Origin: an uncultured Phascolarctobacterium sp.
GTDB taxonomy: Bacteria; Bacillota; Negativicutes; Acidaminococcales; Acidaminococcaceae
Length of the DNA stretch: 6,390 nucleotides
Direction: 5' to 3'
Assembly: GCA_900552855.1 (NCBI GenBank)
Contig: USBG01000096.1
Location: forward strand, 1 to 6,390
Shown here: piece after piece, positions 1-5,829 of the stretch
Position numbering within the stretch: the stretch's first letter is position 1
Layout of the letters: every line of letters starts with the position of its first letter
Translations under genes and position numbers: made by a program
The notes under the pieces: generated by a model
Databases searched by the model: none
Told to the model about the DNA's origin: nothing
The model's input: the letters and a program-made list of their open reading frames with translations, nothing else

Positions 1-5
1 GTGAG

Positions 6-17
6 TTGAATATTCAA
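6..17. repeat. 12-bp perfect palindrome upstream of the first operon
   Basis: TTGAATATTCAA reads the same on both strands and sits 36 bases before the first start codon. It could be an operator half of a promoter region cut by the window edge, but no convincing -35/-10 pair is visible near it. AT-rich palindromes of this size also occur by chance. Confidence 0.3.
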
Positions 18-53
18 TATGTAATGTGGATTTAAGATTAGGAGGAAATTGTT

Positions 54-269
54 ATGGATATTATGTACAATGTTTTGTATTTTGTGGCTAAGGTAATGTT
101 TTCGGCAATGTTTATTCTTGTGTGTCAAGCAAAAGAGCTTTTGGCAGACTATATGGACCTTAAGGTATATACCGTGTTTGGTCGTGATATTACAGTATTA
201 CACTTTTATTACTTCTTTTTAGCAGGTTTTGGTTCATTGTTATTTGACCTGGTAGTTGCGGCGTTATAG
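54..269 (+). CDS. Small two-segment membrane protein of unknown function
   Basis: This 71-residue protein is not recognised. A hydrophobic stretch at about residues 7-26 and a second at about 50-71 flank a short polar middle (about 27-48, with Lys, Glu, Asp and Arg). A two-pass membrane protein with a very short tail is the simplest reading; no signal-peptidase site is evident. The start at 54 is chosen over the in-frame ATG at 63 because AGGAGG at 40-45 lies 8 bases upstream, an ideal spacing. The stop (267-269) overlaps the ribosome site of the next gene, and the genes are 12 bases apart, so they almost certainly form one operon and are probably translated in balance. Small membrane proteins of this kind occur in prophages and in host accessory operons; nothing here decides between these. 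Confidence 0.72.
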   Translation: MDIMYNVLYFVAKVMFSAMFILVCQAKELLADYMDLKVYTVFGRDITVLHFYYFFLAGFGSLLFDLVVAAL

Positions 270-281
270 GAGGGATTTGTT

Positions 282-599
282 ATGAAAAAAAGAGTTGTTC
301 ACATTGAAGAAATAAGAGAAGCTGATAAGTACGAATATAAGCGTACTGTTTGTGAAACCCATGATGAAGTTATCGAGAAAGATGTTAAGGATATGGATAT
401 TTTCGAGATTTTGATGCGTAAGATGGAAAGTCATGACGAAGGCTTTGATTATGATATTGAGGACGATGAAGAGTACTACTACAGCGACAACGAAAAGTAC
501 GATGAAGATGACTACATGTGCGGTGATGAATTAGACGATGATGAAGAGGAGGATGAGGAGGACGAATACTATCGTCTGAACAATACCCTTCCTAACTAA
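282..599 (+). CDS. Small protein with a highly acidic C-terminal tail, unknown function
   Basis: This 105-residue protein is not recognised. Residues 1-50 are mixed-charge and probably helical (Lys/Arg/Glu rich). Residues 52-95 are extremely acidic: 28 of 44 are Asp or Glu, ending in an unbroken run of eleven (85-95), with interspersed Tyr. There is no membrane segment or signal peptide. The start is firm: AGGAGGG at 268-274 lies 7 bases upstream and overlaps the preceding gene's stop codon, so the two are co-translated. An acidic tail can bind a basic partner or metal ions, or mimic DNA, and may be disordered; all of these are guesses. The partner gene encodes a small membrane protein, so a membrane-associated complex is possible. 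The gene ends 24 bases before the shared terminator. Confidence 0.75.
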   Translation: MKKRVVHIEEIREADKYEYKRTVCETHDEVIEKDVKDMDIFEILMRKMESHDEGFDYDIEDDEEYYYSDNEKYDEDDYMCGDELDDDEEEDEEDEYYRLNNTLPN

Positions 600-623
600 A
601 GGCTTTCAATTTAACAACAAAAA

Positions 624-677
624 AACTCCTAAAGCAGACTTAATGGTTTTACACCAAACAAGTTTACTTTAGGAGTT
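624..677. terminator. Bidirectional intrinsic terminator between convergent operons
   Basis: The arms AACTCCTAAAG (624-634) and CTTTAGGAGTT (667-677) pair perfectly over 11 bp. After one mismatch the stem continues for about six more pairs (636-641 with 660-665). Downstream on the plus strand is a T-rich run (681-685, TTTTT). On the minus strand the hairpin is followed by a run of T and then TTGTTG, the complement of 612-623. It can therefore end both the plus operon (stop at 599) and the minus operon (stop at 684). The loop is long for a terminator. Confidence 0.8.
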
Positions 678-683
678 ATATTT

Positions 684-1178
684 TTATTGAATTCTTTTTA
701 GCATTATCTTTGCTAGGAGTAGTCCGGCAATGCCGGTTACCAGCTGAGGTACGCTCATACCAAAGAGGATGGTTTTTATTACTACAGGATGGTGAATTCC
801 CATAACCTGCAGAGCCATATAGGCAGTACCCACCATTATGATAGCCTTAGCAAGGGCTGGTAAAACATAAACCAGCTTACTTTCTAAAAGCTTACTATAA
901 AGCAGCAAATAGAGCAGATTGCCAATAGCTACTACAGGAATAAGGATTGGCAAAAGCAGCTGGCCTTGCATATAGGCTGTCATAGGCAGCATACAGCACA
1001 GTAGCATGGCAGTTCTTTTACTGCTTTGGTGATGGGTAATTATCAGCATCATATGGACTAAGCTGCCGATAATGAAGGTGCTTACTATGGGTGGTAGGGG
1101 CAGGACCAGACGAATGGATTGGAGCACCAACGCCAAGGCAATCAACAAAGCTCCCCTTACCATATTTTTGTTATTCAT
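684..1178 (-). CDS. Polytopic membrane protein, probable ECF-transporter S-component-like
   Basis: This 164-residue, almost wholly hydrophobic protein has about five or six membrane segments: roughly residues 8-26, 33-48, 56-70, 74-95, 102-123 and 134-158. A basic N-terminus leads into segment 1, and the C-terminus ends Lys-Arg-Ile-Gln. The size, the Arg-Gly-Ala-Leu-Leu-Ile-Ala-Leu start of segment 1 and the Gly-Asn-Leu-Leu-Tyr stretch at 86-90 resemble substrate-binding (S) subunits of energy-coupling-factor vitamin transporters, which use shared EcfA/EcfT modules encoded elsewhere. No substrate can be named, and the family call is by resemblance only. The start codon (1176-1178) overlaps the stop of the upstream aminotransferase-like gene as TAATG, so translation is probably coupled and the products may work together. 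If S-component-like, its ligand could be related to what the upstream protein binds. The stop abuts the terminator hairpin. Confidence 0.6.
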   Translation of the reverse strand: MNNKNMVRGALLIALALVLQSIRLVLPLPPIVSTFIIGSLVHMMLIITHHQSSKRTAMLLCCMLPMTAYMQGQLLLPILIPVVAIGNLLYLLLYSKLLESKLVYVLPALAKAIIMVGTAYMALQVMGIHHPVVIKTILFGMSVPQLVTGIAGLLLAKIMLKRIQ

Positions 1179-2053
1179 TATTTTTCAGGGCACTCCTGAG
1201 CAACAAATCCGCGATAAGCTGCTTGCAGGCGCTTTACAATTTGACCAGGCTTGCCATCTGCAACAAAGCCACGATCAATTTTGGTAACAGGCATAAACTC
1301 GCAACGAGGACCGCACAGGAAGGCTTCCTCTGCCTTAAGGGCAAATTCCTTAGTGAAGGGGCGTTCCATCATTTGTAGGTCCATATCAGGAGCCAGACGT
1401 TCCTTCAAGAGACGACGGGTAATATTTTTATGAATCATATTGTTTTCAGGATGAGTCCACAAAATACCGTCTTTGTAGATTACAAAGCTAGACTCGGTGC
1501 TTTCGGTAATTTTGTCCTCACGAACAAAGAGTGCATCAAAAGCGTTGCTGATGAAGGCCTTTTGACGAGCCATAACCTCGGGCATACGGTTTAAGGAGTT
1601 CAGGTCGCAGTGCTGCCAGCGCAGGTCCTCTTCAGTAATTACGTTAACGCCCTTTTCGCGCTTTTCTTCTAAAGCGTCGCGGTCAACAGGAACGGCATAC
1701 ATGGTCAGATGAGGAATGCTCATTTCCGGGAAGGACAGGCTGTAGGCGCCGCTACCACGGGTAATTTGAGTATAGATTTCGCCATTTACCATACCGGTTG
1801 CTTCAATAAGTCTTTCATGGAATTCAACCAGCTCTTCAATCATGTATACGCCAGGAATTTTAGCAGCAATTACAGAGTCAAAAAGGTTATTCATGTGGGG
1901 GAGCAGTGCAAAGCAGCGTCCGTTGTACACAGGAACAATCTCAAAAACGCCATCGCCAAAGTTATGTCCTCTATCATTTACATCTACAAAAGCCTCAGCT
2001 TCGGGCATAATTTCACCGTCAATCAAGACTAATCTTTCCTTATTTTCGTTCAT
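1178..2053 (-). CDS. Class IV aminotransferase (D-amino-acid aminotransferase-like) lacking key active-site residues
   Basis: This 291-residue protein has the fold-type IV PLP family length and landmarks: DRGHNFGDGVFE (27-38), the strand around RWQHCDLNSLN (145-155), a cofactor-ring Glu at 184, KDGILWTHPENNMI (194-207) and Thr212 before the helix that binds phosphate. It aligns nearly gap-free, from memory, with D-amino acid aminotransferase of Bacillus sp. YM-1, which makes D-Ala/D-Glu for peptidoglycan. Yet the catalytic lysine (YM-1 Lys145) is Asn152, the phosphate Arg50 is Asn56, Tyr31 is Phe37, the carboxylate-binding Arg98/His100 are Tyr104/Leu106, and Thr241 is Pro249. Normal transamination therefore looks unlikely. 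An upstream ORF extension to 2227 is rejected: GGAGG lies 7 bases before 2053, the extra 58 residues do not look like the family, and the promoter falls inside them. It is the first gene of a two-gene operon with the membrane protein at 684. Confidence 0.88.
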   Translation of the reverse strand: MNENKERLVLIDGEIMPEAEAFVDVNDRGHNFGDGVFEIVPVYNGRCFALLPHMNNLFDSVIAAKIPGVYMIEELVEFHERLIEATGMVNGEIYTQITRGSGAYSLSFPEMSIPHLTMYAVPVDRDALEEKREKGVNVITEEDLRWQHCDLNSLNRMPEVMARQKAFISNAFDALFVREDKITESTESSFVIYKDGILWTHPENNMIHKNITRRLLKERLAPDMDLQMMERPFTKEFALKAEEAFLCGPRCEFMPVTKIDRGFVADGKPGQIVKRLQAAYRGFVAQECPEK

Positions 2054-2060
2054 GTTGATT

Positions 2061-2065
2061 CCTCC
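2061..2065 (-). promoter_or_regulatory. Shine-Dalgarno site fixing the aminotransferase-like start
   Basis: GGAGG on the minus strand, 7 bases before the ATG at 2053-2051. The longest open frame runs back to 2227, but no comparable site supports any earlier start, so this motif decides the N-terminus. Confidence 0.85.
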
Positions 2066-2150
2066 ATAAATAATAAACTCATTCTGAATAAACAGAATGG
2101 GGAATAAATAGATTTGTGAATTATTTGCAAAGGGGTATTTCTTCTCCTGC

Positions 2151-2195
2151 AAAATATTGTATAATATACTCACGGAAAATATTATACAACATTTT
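2151..2195. repeat. 17-bp near-perfect inverted repeat in the divergent intergenic region
   Basis: The left arm 2151-2167 (AAAATATTGTATAATAT) and the reverse complement of the right arm 2179-2195 (AAAATGTTGTATAATAT) match at 16 of 17 positions, around an 11-base spacer. The inner 11 bp are perfect. Each arm carries TATAAT on the outward-reading side of the symmetry, so the repeat coincides with promoter -10 elements and would suit a dimeric repressor or activator controlling both flanking operons. It lies between the start of the aminotransferase-like gene and the start of the antiporter gene. Confidence 0.75.
2160..2165 (+). promoter_or_regulatory. Candidate -10 element for the antiporter gene
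   Basis: A perfect TATAAT lies in the left arm of the inverted repeat, with a predicted start near 2172. No good -35 is found at 16-18 bases spacing (ATTTCT at 17) and there is no TG extended -10, so activation by a bound protein may be needed. It may also be only the mirror image of the minus-strand promoter. Confidence 0.35.
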
Positions 2196-2209
2196 TCCTG
2201 TTTTGTCTT
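2181..2209 (-). promoter_or_regulatory. Sigma-70-type promoter for the aminotransferase-like operon
   Basis: On the minus strand the -10 is a perfect TATAAT (2186-2181). A 17-base spacer separates it from AAGACA (2209-2204), which matches the TTGACA consensus at four of six positions. The predicted start is near 2174. The -10 lies in the right arm of the inverted repeat, so a protein bound there should affect this promoter. Confidence 0.6.
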
Positions 2210-2214
2210 TACTG

Positions 2215-2247
2215 AGCCGCAGCTCATTCTGCGGCTTTTACTTTTTA
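2215..2247 (+). terminator. Terminator-like hairpin in the leader of the antiporter gene
   Basis: AGCCGCAG (2215-2222) pairs perfectly with CTGCGGCT (2229-2236) over a 6-base loop, followed by TTTT-AC-TTTTT. It has the form of an intrinsic terminator, yet it sits 22 bases before the antiporter start codon with no plus-strand gene upstream to end. It may be an attenuator for the antiporter or may end a short RNA begun at the candidate promoter near 2172. A 5-base match between the loop side (AGCTC, 2221-2225) and the ribosome site (GAGCT, 2260-2264) is too short to weigh heavily. Confidence 0.6.
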
Positions 2248-2268
2248 ATATAGATAAAGGAGCTAGCT

Positions 2269-4587
2269 ATGACACATTTACCTACAATTATTAGTGACCT
2301 GTCCATGATTTTGTTGGTGGCAGGTATAACAACAATTCTCTTTAAAAAGCTGCATCAGCCTCTTGTTTTAGGCTATATTATTGCAGGCTTTATAACTGGT
2401 CCTAACTGTCAGCTTTTTCCAACAGTAATGGATTCAGCAAATATTTCCACATGGTCTGAGATTGGCGTAATATTTTTAATGTTTGCATTAGGCTTAGAGT
2501 TTAGTTTTTATAAGCTTAAGAGTGTTGGCAGTACCGCCTTTATTGCCAGTGCTGTGGCCATTGGTGGCATGATTGTCGTTGGCTATTTTTGTGGTAATCT
2601 TTTAGGCTGGAGTCATATGAACAGTCTTTTCTTAGGCGGTATGCTGTCCATGTCTTCCACTGCTATTATTATTAAGGCCTTTGATGATATGAAGCTGAAG
2701 GAGGAGCGCTTTGCACAGCTGGTTTTAGGCATGCTGATTATTGAGGATATTGCCGGTATCGTAATGCTGGTAATTTTGTCCACCTTGGGTGCTGCCAGCA
2801 GTGGCATTTCTACTGAGGCACTTTTTGCCAGTGTAGGTAAGCTTGTTTTTTGTATTATTTTGTGGTTTGTACTTGGTATGTACCTTATTCCTACATTTTT
2901 CAAGAAAACCAAAAGCATTATGAATGACGAAACCCTGGTTGTTGCTTCCATAGGCTTGTGCCTGGGCATGGTTGTATTGGCATCTCACATGGGCTTTTCC
3001 TCCGCCTTGGGTGCCTTCATTATGGGTTCCTTAATTGCTGAGGCTCCTAATGCTGATAGGATAGAGCATCTGGTAAAGCCTGTAAAAGATTTGTTTGGCG
3101 CTGTGTTCTTCGTATCCGTTGGTATGCTTGTTAATCCGTCTGTACTGGTGGAGTACGCTGCTCCTATTGCTATTTTAGTAGTTGTAACTATCGTAGGTCA
3201 GGTTACAATGTCCACCATTGGCTTTTTATCTGCTGGCCAGGATTTGCATACTGCAGTACGTTGTGGCTGCAGCTTGTGCCAGATTGGCGAATTTTCCTTC
3301 ATTATCGCATCTTTGGGAACAAGCCTAAATGTAACCAGTGACTTTTTATACCCAATTATCGTTGCTGTTTCTGTAATTACAACCTTTACCACACCGTTTT
3401 TAGTTATGTCATCTGAAGGAGTGTATAATACCTTAAATAAGATATTGCCTAAGAAGCTGCTTACATGGCTGGAGCGTTACACTGAGAAGGAAGAAAAGGT
3501 TTCTGATGAAGGCGATTGGAAAAAGCTAATTAACAGCTACATAATCCGTATGGCTATTTATTTTACCCTTCTGACAGCAATTTTGGTAGGTGCCAAATAT
3601 CACCTGCTGCCTTATCTGGAAGGATTGGGCTTAAAATCCAGTGAATACATTACTGGTGCAGCAACCTTAGTTGTGATGTCTCCTATTTTGCGTGCTGTGT
3701 TAGTCAATAGAGCTGGTAATGCAGAGCTTTTTGGTGCCTTGTGGTTTAAGCGCCGCTCCAACCATTTACCTTTGCTGCTGCTGATTGCAGGTAAGTTTGT
3801 TTTAGCAGGTGGCTTCCTCCACGCTATTTTTTCTGATATTATGGGCTTCCATAGAGTATTATGCTTTGTGGCTATGGCTGCCGCTGTATACTTTATTTCA
3901 TCTAGCGACTGGCTGATGGGCGAGTATTTGCGCATAGAGTCTCGCTTCTTAGTAAATATGAATGAAAAGCATATGCGTAAGCACTATGAGGCTATGAATG
4001 GCGAAGCTGCAGACAGTAAAATTTCTTGGTTTGACCAGGATTTGCAGCTAGCACGTTATACCGTCAAGGATGATTCTAAGCTTATTGGTATGAATATGAT
4101 AGAAATGGCCTTTCGCCAGCATTTTGGCTGTAATATTTTGCAAATTACCAAGGGCGACCACAGCGTGGATATGCCTGGTGGTAAGCAGGTCTTAGAGCGT
4201 GGCTCCAGCATCCTTGTAATTGGTACTAAGGAGCAGTTAAACTCCCTGCAGGCAGGTATCGGTCACTTCAAGCTTGGTATAGAACGTGTCAAAGAAGCTG
4301 TAAGCCTGCGTCAATTTATGTTAGAGCAAACTGATTCTGATAAAAATGCTGCTGACAACTTCCTTTCCTGTGCTATCACCATTGATAAGCACACAGGACT
4401 TTTAGGACAAACAATAAAAGCGGCAGATTTGCGCAATCGTTGGCATTGCCTAGTAATTGGCTTAGAAAGAGGAGATTACACATTTACCAATCCCAATGTG
4501 TCCCTAGTGTTTGAAAAGGGCGATTTGCTGTGGGTATTAGGTAAGCAGGAAATGATTAACATATTGATTAGAGAAGAAATTCTGTAA
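2269..4587 (+). CDS. CPA2-family cation:proton antiporter with two C-terminal RCK_C (TrkA-C)-like domains
   Basis: This 772-residue inner-membrane antiporter probably exchanges Na+ or K+ for H+ in pH and ion homeostasis. Residues 1-385 form the Na+/H+ exchanger domain with about 12-13 helices. They include the PLVLGYIIAGFITGP region (31-45), the broken-helix Ser-Thr-Ala-Ile motif (130-133) and the Glu159-Asp160 pair where the CPA2 ion-binding acidic residue lies. About 385-423 is a charged linker. About 424-546 holds roughly four further membrane segments not found in short antiporters. A cytosolic tail carries two RCK_C-like units, about 591-665 and 695-772, each with an expected beta-rich pattern ending in a Val-Leu-Gly or Val-Ile-Gly strand. 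The NAD-binding TrkA-N domain of KefB/KefC is missing. RCK_C domains bind c-di-AMP in some Firmicutes transporters, so such control is a fair inference. AAGGAG (2257-2262) lies 6 bases before the ATG. The gene is monocistronic and ends in its own terminator. Ion specificity cannot be read from the sequence. Confidence 0.9.
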   Translation: MTHLPTIISDLSMILLVAGITTILFKKLHQPLVLGYIIAGFITGPNCQLFPTVMDSANISTWSEIGVIFLMFALGLEFSFYKLKSVGSTAFIASAVAIGGMIVVGYFCGNLLGWSHMNSLFLGGMLSMSSTAIIIKAFDDMKLKEERFAQLVLGMLIIEDIAGIVMLVILSTLGAASSGISTEALFASVGKLVFCIILWFVLGMYLIPTFFKKTKSIMNDETLVVASIGLCLGMVVLASHMGFSSALGAFIMGSLIAEAPNADRIEHLVKPVKDLFGAVFFVSVGMLVNPSVLVEYAAPIAILVVVTIVGQVTMSTIGFLSAGQDLHTAVRCGCSLCQIGEFSFIIASLGTSLNVTSDFLYPIIVAVSVITTFTTPFLVMSSEGVYNTLNKILPKKLLTWLERYTEKEEKVSDEGDWKKLINSYIIRMAIYFTLLTAILVGAKYHLLPYLEGLGLKSSEYITGAATLVVMSPILRAVLVNRAGNAELFGALWFKRRSNHLPLLLLIAGKFVLAGGFLHAIFSDIMGFHRVLCFVAMAAAVYFISSSDWLMGEYLRIESRFLVNMNEKHMRKHYEAMNGEAADSKISWFDQDLQLARYTVKDDSKLIGMNMIEMAFRQHFGCNILQITKGDHSVDMPGGKQVLERGSSILVIGTKEQLNSLQAGIGHFKLGIERVKEAVSLRQFMLEQTDSDKNAADNFLSCAITIDKHTGLLGQTIKAADLRNRWHCLVIGLERGDYTFTNPNVSLVFEKGDLLWVLGKQEMINILIREEIL

Positions 4588-4607
4588 AATTTAATAGAGT
4601 GAAAAAT

Positions 4608-4646
4608 AAACAGCTTAGGTAACATAAAGTTATCTAAGCTGTTTTT
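4608..4646 (+). terminator. Intrinsic terminator of the antiporter gene
   Basis: AAACAGCTTAGGTAAC (4608-4623) pairs with GTTATCTAAGCTGTTT (4629-4644) over 16 bp with one G-U pair and a 5-base ATAAA loop, followed by further T. It begins 21 bases after the antiporter stop. The A-tract before the stem gives it weak activity in the other direction too. Confidence 0.9.
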
Positions 4647-4704
4647 AAGATTGTATTTGTTAAATTTAGGTATTTACTTGGAAAAAACGCAAAAAATAAC
4701 AAAT

Positions 4705-4737
4705 AGCCGAAGGGCGACCGTTTGTGACGGCACCTTT
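4705..4737. other. Small G+C-rich structured segment between two terminators
   Basis: Within very AT-rich sequence, this stretch can form GCC-GAAG-GGC (4706-4715). Alternatively it forms CCGT-TTGTG-ACGG (4718-4730) enclosed by AAGG (4710-4713) and CCTT (4733-4736). No coding frame or known element is recognised. It could be part of a short RNA ended by the 4771-4797 terminator, or a remnant at the boundary of the restriction-modification island. The rest of 4588-4833 holds only the two terminators and the recombinase ribosome site. Confidence 0.3.
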
Positions 4738-4770
4738 CTAATTCAATTGTACATCGTATAGATATTATTC

Positions 4771-4797
4771 GCAAGTGAGAAATCACTTGCTTTTTTT
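4771..4797 (+). terminator. Strong intrinsic terminator just upstream of the recombinase gene
   Basis: GCAAGTGA (4771-4778) and TCACTTGC (4783-4790) form a perfect 8-bp stem closed by a GAAA tetraloop and followed by seven T. This is a textbook terminator. It ends only 36 bases before the recombinase start, and the antiporter already has its own terminator, so it either ends a short RNA or limits recombinase expression. Confidence 0.85.
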
Positions 4798-4818
4798 GTA
4801 GGTGGAGGCAGGTCGGCA

Positions 4819-4825
4819 GAAAGGA
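4819..4825 (+). promoter_or_regulatory. Ribosome site supporting a GTG start for the recombinase
   Basis: GAAAGGA with the AAGGA core at 4821-4825 lies 8 bases before GTG at 4834. The next in-frame ATG (4861) has no such site. A 7-base inverted pair, TCGGCAG (4813-4819) and CTGCCGA (4850-4856), brackets the ribosome site and start codon; a stem there could hinder initiation. Confidence 0.65.
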
Positions 4826-4833
4826 TAATAGTA

Positions 4834-5829
4834 GTGAAAGAAGAACTGACTGCCGATATTATGCGTAAAATGCTGCCGTATTTAGATAATGCACAAATGG
4901 AAAAGCTTAAAGAAATTTTGCAGCATTCATTTTATGGATTAAAAATAGAGCGTACAGAAGAAAATAAAATTGCTGATGAATTGGTTTCAAATTTTGATTT
5001 GTTGAGTTCATTTATCTCGTCAAAGCGTGTAGAAGGCTGCAGTGAAAAGACTTTGCACTATTACGAGATTACTATAAACAAAGCCATAGGAATTATGCAA
5101 AAGCATGTTACTCGTGTACAGACGGATGATTTGCGCAAATATCTTTCGGACTATCAAAAGATAAATAATTGCAGCAAGTCTAATATAGACAACATCCGTA
5201 GAATTTTATCTAGCTTTTACTCTTGGCTAGAAGATGAAAATTATATTTTAAAAAGTCCTGTAAGGCGCATTCATAAGATAAGAACAGATAAAGTAGTTAA
5301 GGAAACATATACAGATGAAGCATTGGAAACATTAAGGGATAATTGTACTTCTTTACGTGATTTGGCTCTGATTGATTTGTTGGCTTCCACAGGTATGCGT
5401 GTTGGTGAGTTGGTACGATTAAATATAGCGGATATAGATTTTGAAAATAGAGAATGTATTGTGTTTGGCAAAGGCAGTAAGGAACGTCCTGTTTATTTTG
5501 ATGCCAGAACTAAAATACATTTAAAGAATTACTTGGCAAGCAGGACTGACGATAATCCTGCTTTATTTGTGTCTTTGCTTAGTCCTTTTAAAAGATTGGA
5601 GGTTAGTGGTGTTGAAATTCGTTTGCGCAAGCTAGGTCGTTCGCTTGGTATTGAAAAGGTACATCCGCATAAGTTTAGAAGAACGCTGGCAACAAGAGCT
5701 ATTGATAAAGGGATGCCAATTGAACAGGTACAGCATTTGCTTGGACACACAAAAATTGATACAACAATGGAATATGCAATGGTAAATCAACATAATGTTA
5801 AGATTTCACATAGAAGATTTATAAGTTAA
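4834..5829 (+). CDS. Tyrosine recombinase (XerC/D-like), probable hsdS-shuffling invertase
   Basis: This 331-residue cytosolic recombinase breaks and rejoins DNA through a 3'-phosphotyrosine. Residues 1-40 form a helical extension; about 50-140 is the SAM-like core-binding domain; about 155-325 is the catalytic domain. All catalytic residues are present: Arg189 (TGMRVGEL), Lys213 (FGKGSKER), His279 and Arg282 (HPHKFRR), His305 (LLGHTKIDTT) and the nucleophile Tyr314 (TMEYAMV). It should therefore be active. GTG is the chosen start on ribosome-site evidence. The stop overlaps the next gene's ATG as TAATG, tying it to a type I specificity-subunit gene. Recombinases of this length beside hsdS in Firmicutes invert or exchange target-recognition segments, giving phase-variable methylation; applying that here is inference from context. 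A strong terminator just upstream and a GTG start suggest low expression. An integrase of a mobile island is the main alternative. Confidence 0.9.
   Translation: MKEELTADIMRKMLPYLDNAQMEKLKEILQHSFYGLKIERTEENKIADELVSNFDLLSSFISSKRVEGCSEKTLHYYEITINKAIGIMQKHVTRVQTDDLRKYLSDYQKINNCSKSNIDNIRRILSSFYSWLEDENYILKSPVRRIHKIRTDKVVKETYTDEALETLRDNCTSLRDLALIDLLASTGMRVGELVRLNIADIDFENRECIVFGKGSKERPVYFDARTKIHLKNYLASRTDDNPALFVSLLSPFKRLEVSGVEIRLRKLGRSLGIEKVHPHKFRRTLATRAIDKGMPIEQVQHLLGHTKIDTTMEYAMVNQHNVKISHRRFIS

Larger units (their letters stand above)
2054..2174 (-). promoter_or_regulatory. Roughly 120-base structured leader of the aminotransferase-like operon
   Basis: If transcription starts near 2174, the leader is long and holds two possible stems. 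The first pairs TTTGCA (2124-2129) with TGCAAA (2148-2153), with a partly paired interior. The second is CATTCTG (2080-2086) with CAGAATG (2093-2099) around a 6-base AT-rich loop. The second stem lies about 13 bases upstream of the ribosome site and is followed on the minus strand by a loose T-rich run. I do not recognise a known riboswitch or T-box. The stems may influence mRNA stability or translation. Confidence 0.35.

Noticed and set aside
544..562. Ribosome-site-like GAGGAGG motifs near the end of the acidic gene
   Set aside because: They are simply Glu/Asp codons in the acidic tail and precede no start codon with a usable frame.
1072..2069. Several plus-strand open frames across the minus-strand aminotransferase region
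   Set aside because: They lie antisense to a clear gene, have no ribosome sites and show low-complexity, non-protein-like composition; they are shadows.
2054..2227. N-terminal extension of the aminotransferase-like frame to 2227
   Set aside because: The extension contains the predicted promoter, has no ribosome site, lacks family similarity, and a strong GGAGG sits 7 bases before the ATG at 2053.
2078..2231. 9-base direct repeat CTCATTCTG at 2078-2086 and 2223-2231
   Set aside because: Both copies are explained by unrelated hairpins, and the matching does not extend beyond 9 bases; probably chance.
2613..3935. Minus-strand open frames inside the antiporter gene
   Set aside because: Antisense to a continuous, well-conserved membrane protein, with no ribosome sites or recognisable domains.
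4588..4833. CRISPR array, tRNA or insertion-sequence end in the intergenic gap
   Set aside because: No regularly spaced repeats, no cloverleaf, and no terminal inverted repeats or target duplication could be found.
5271..5750. Minus-strand open frames inside the recombinase gene
   Set aside because: Antisense shadows of the catalytic domain, whose conserved motifs are all in the plus frame.
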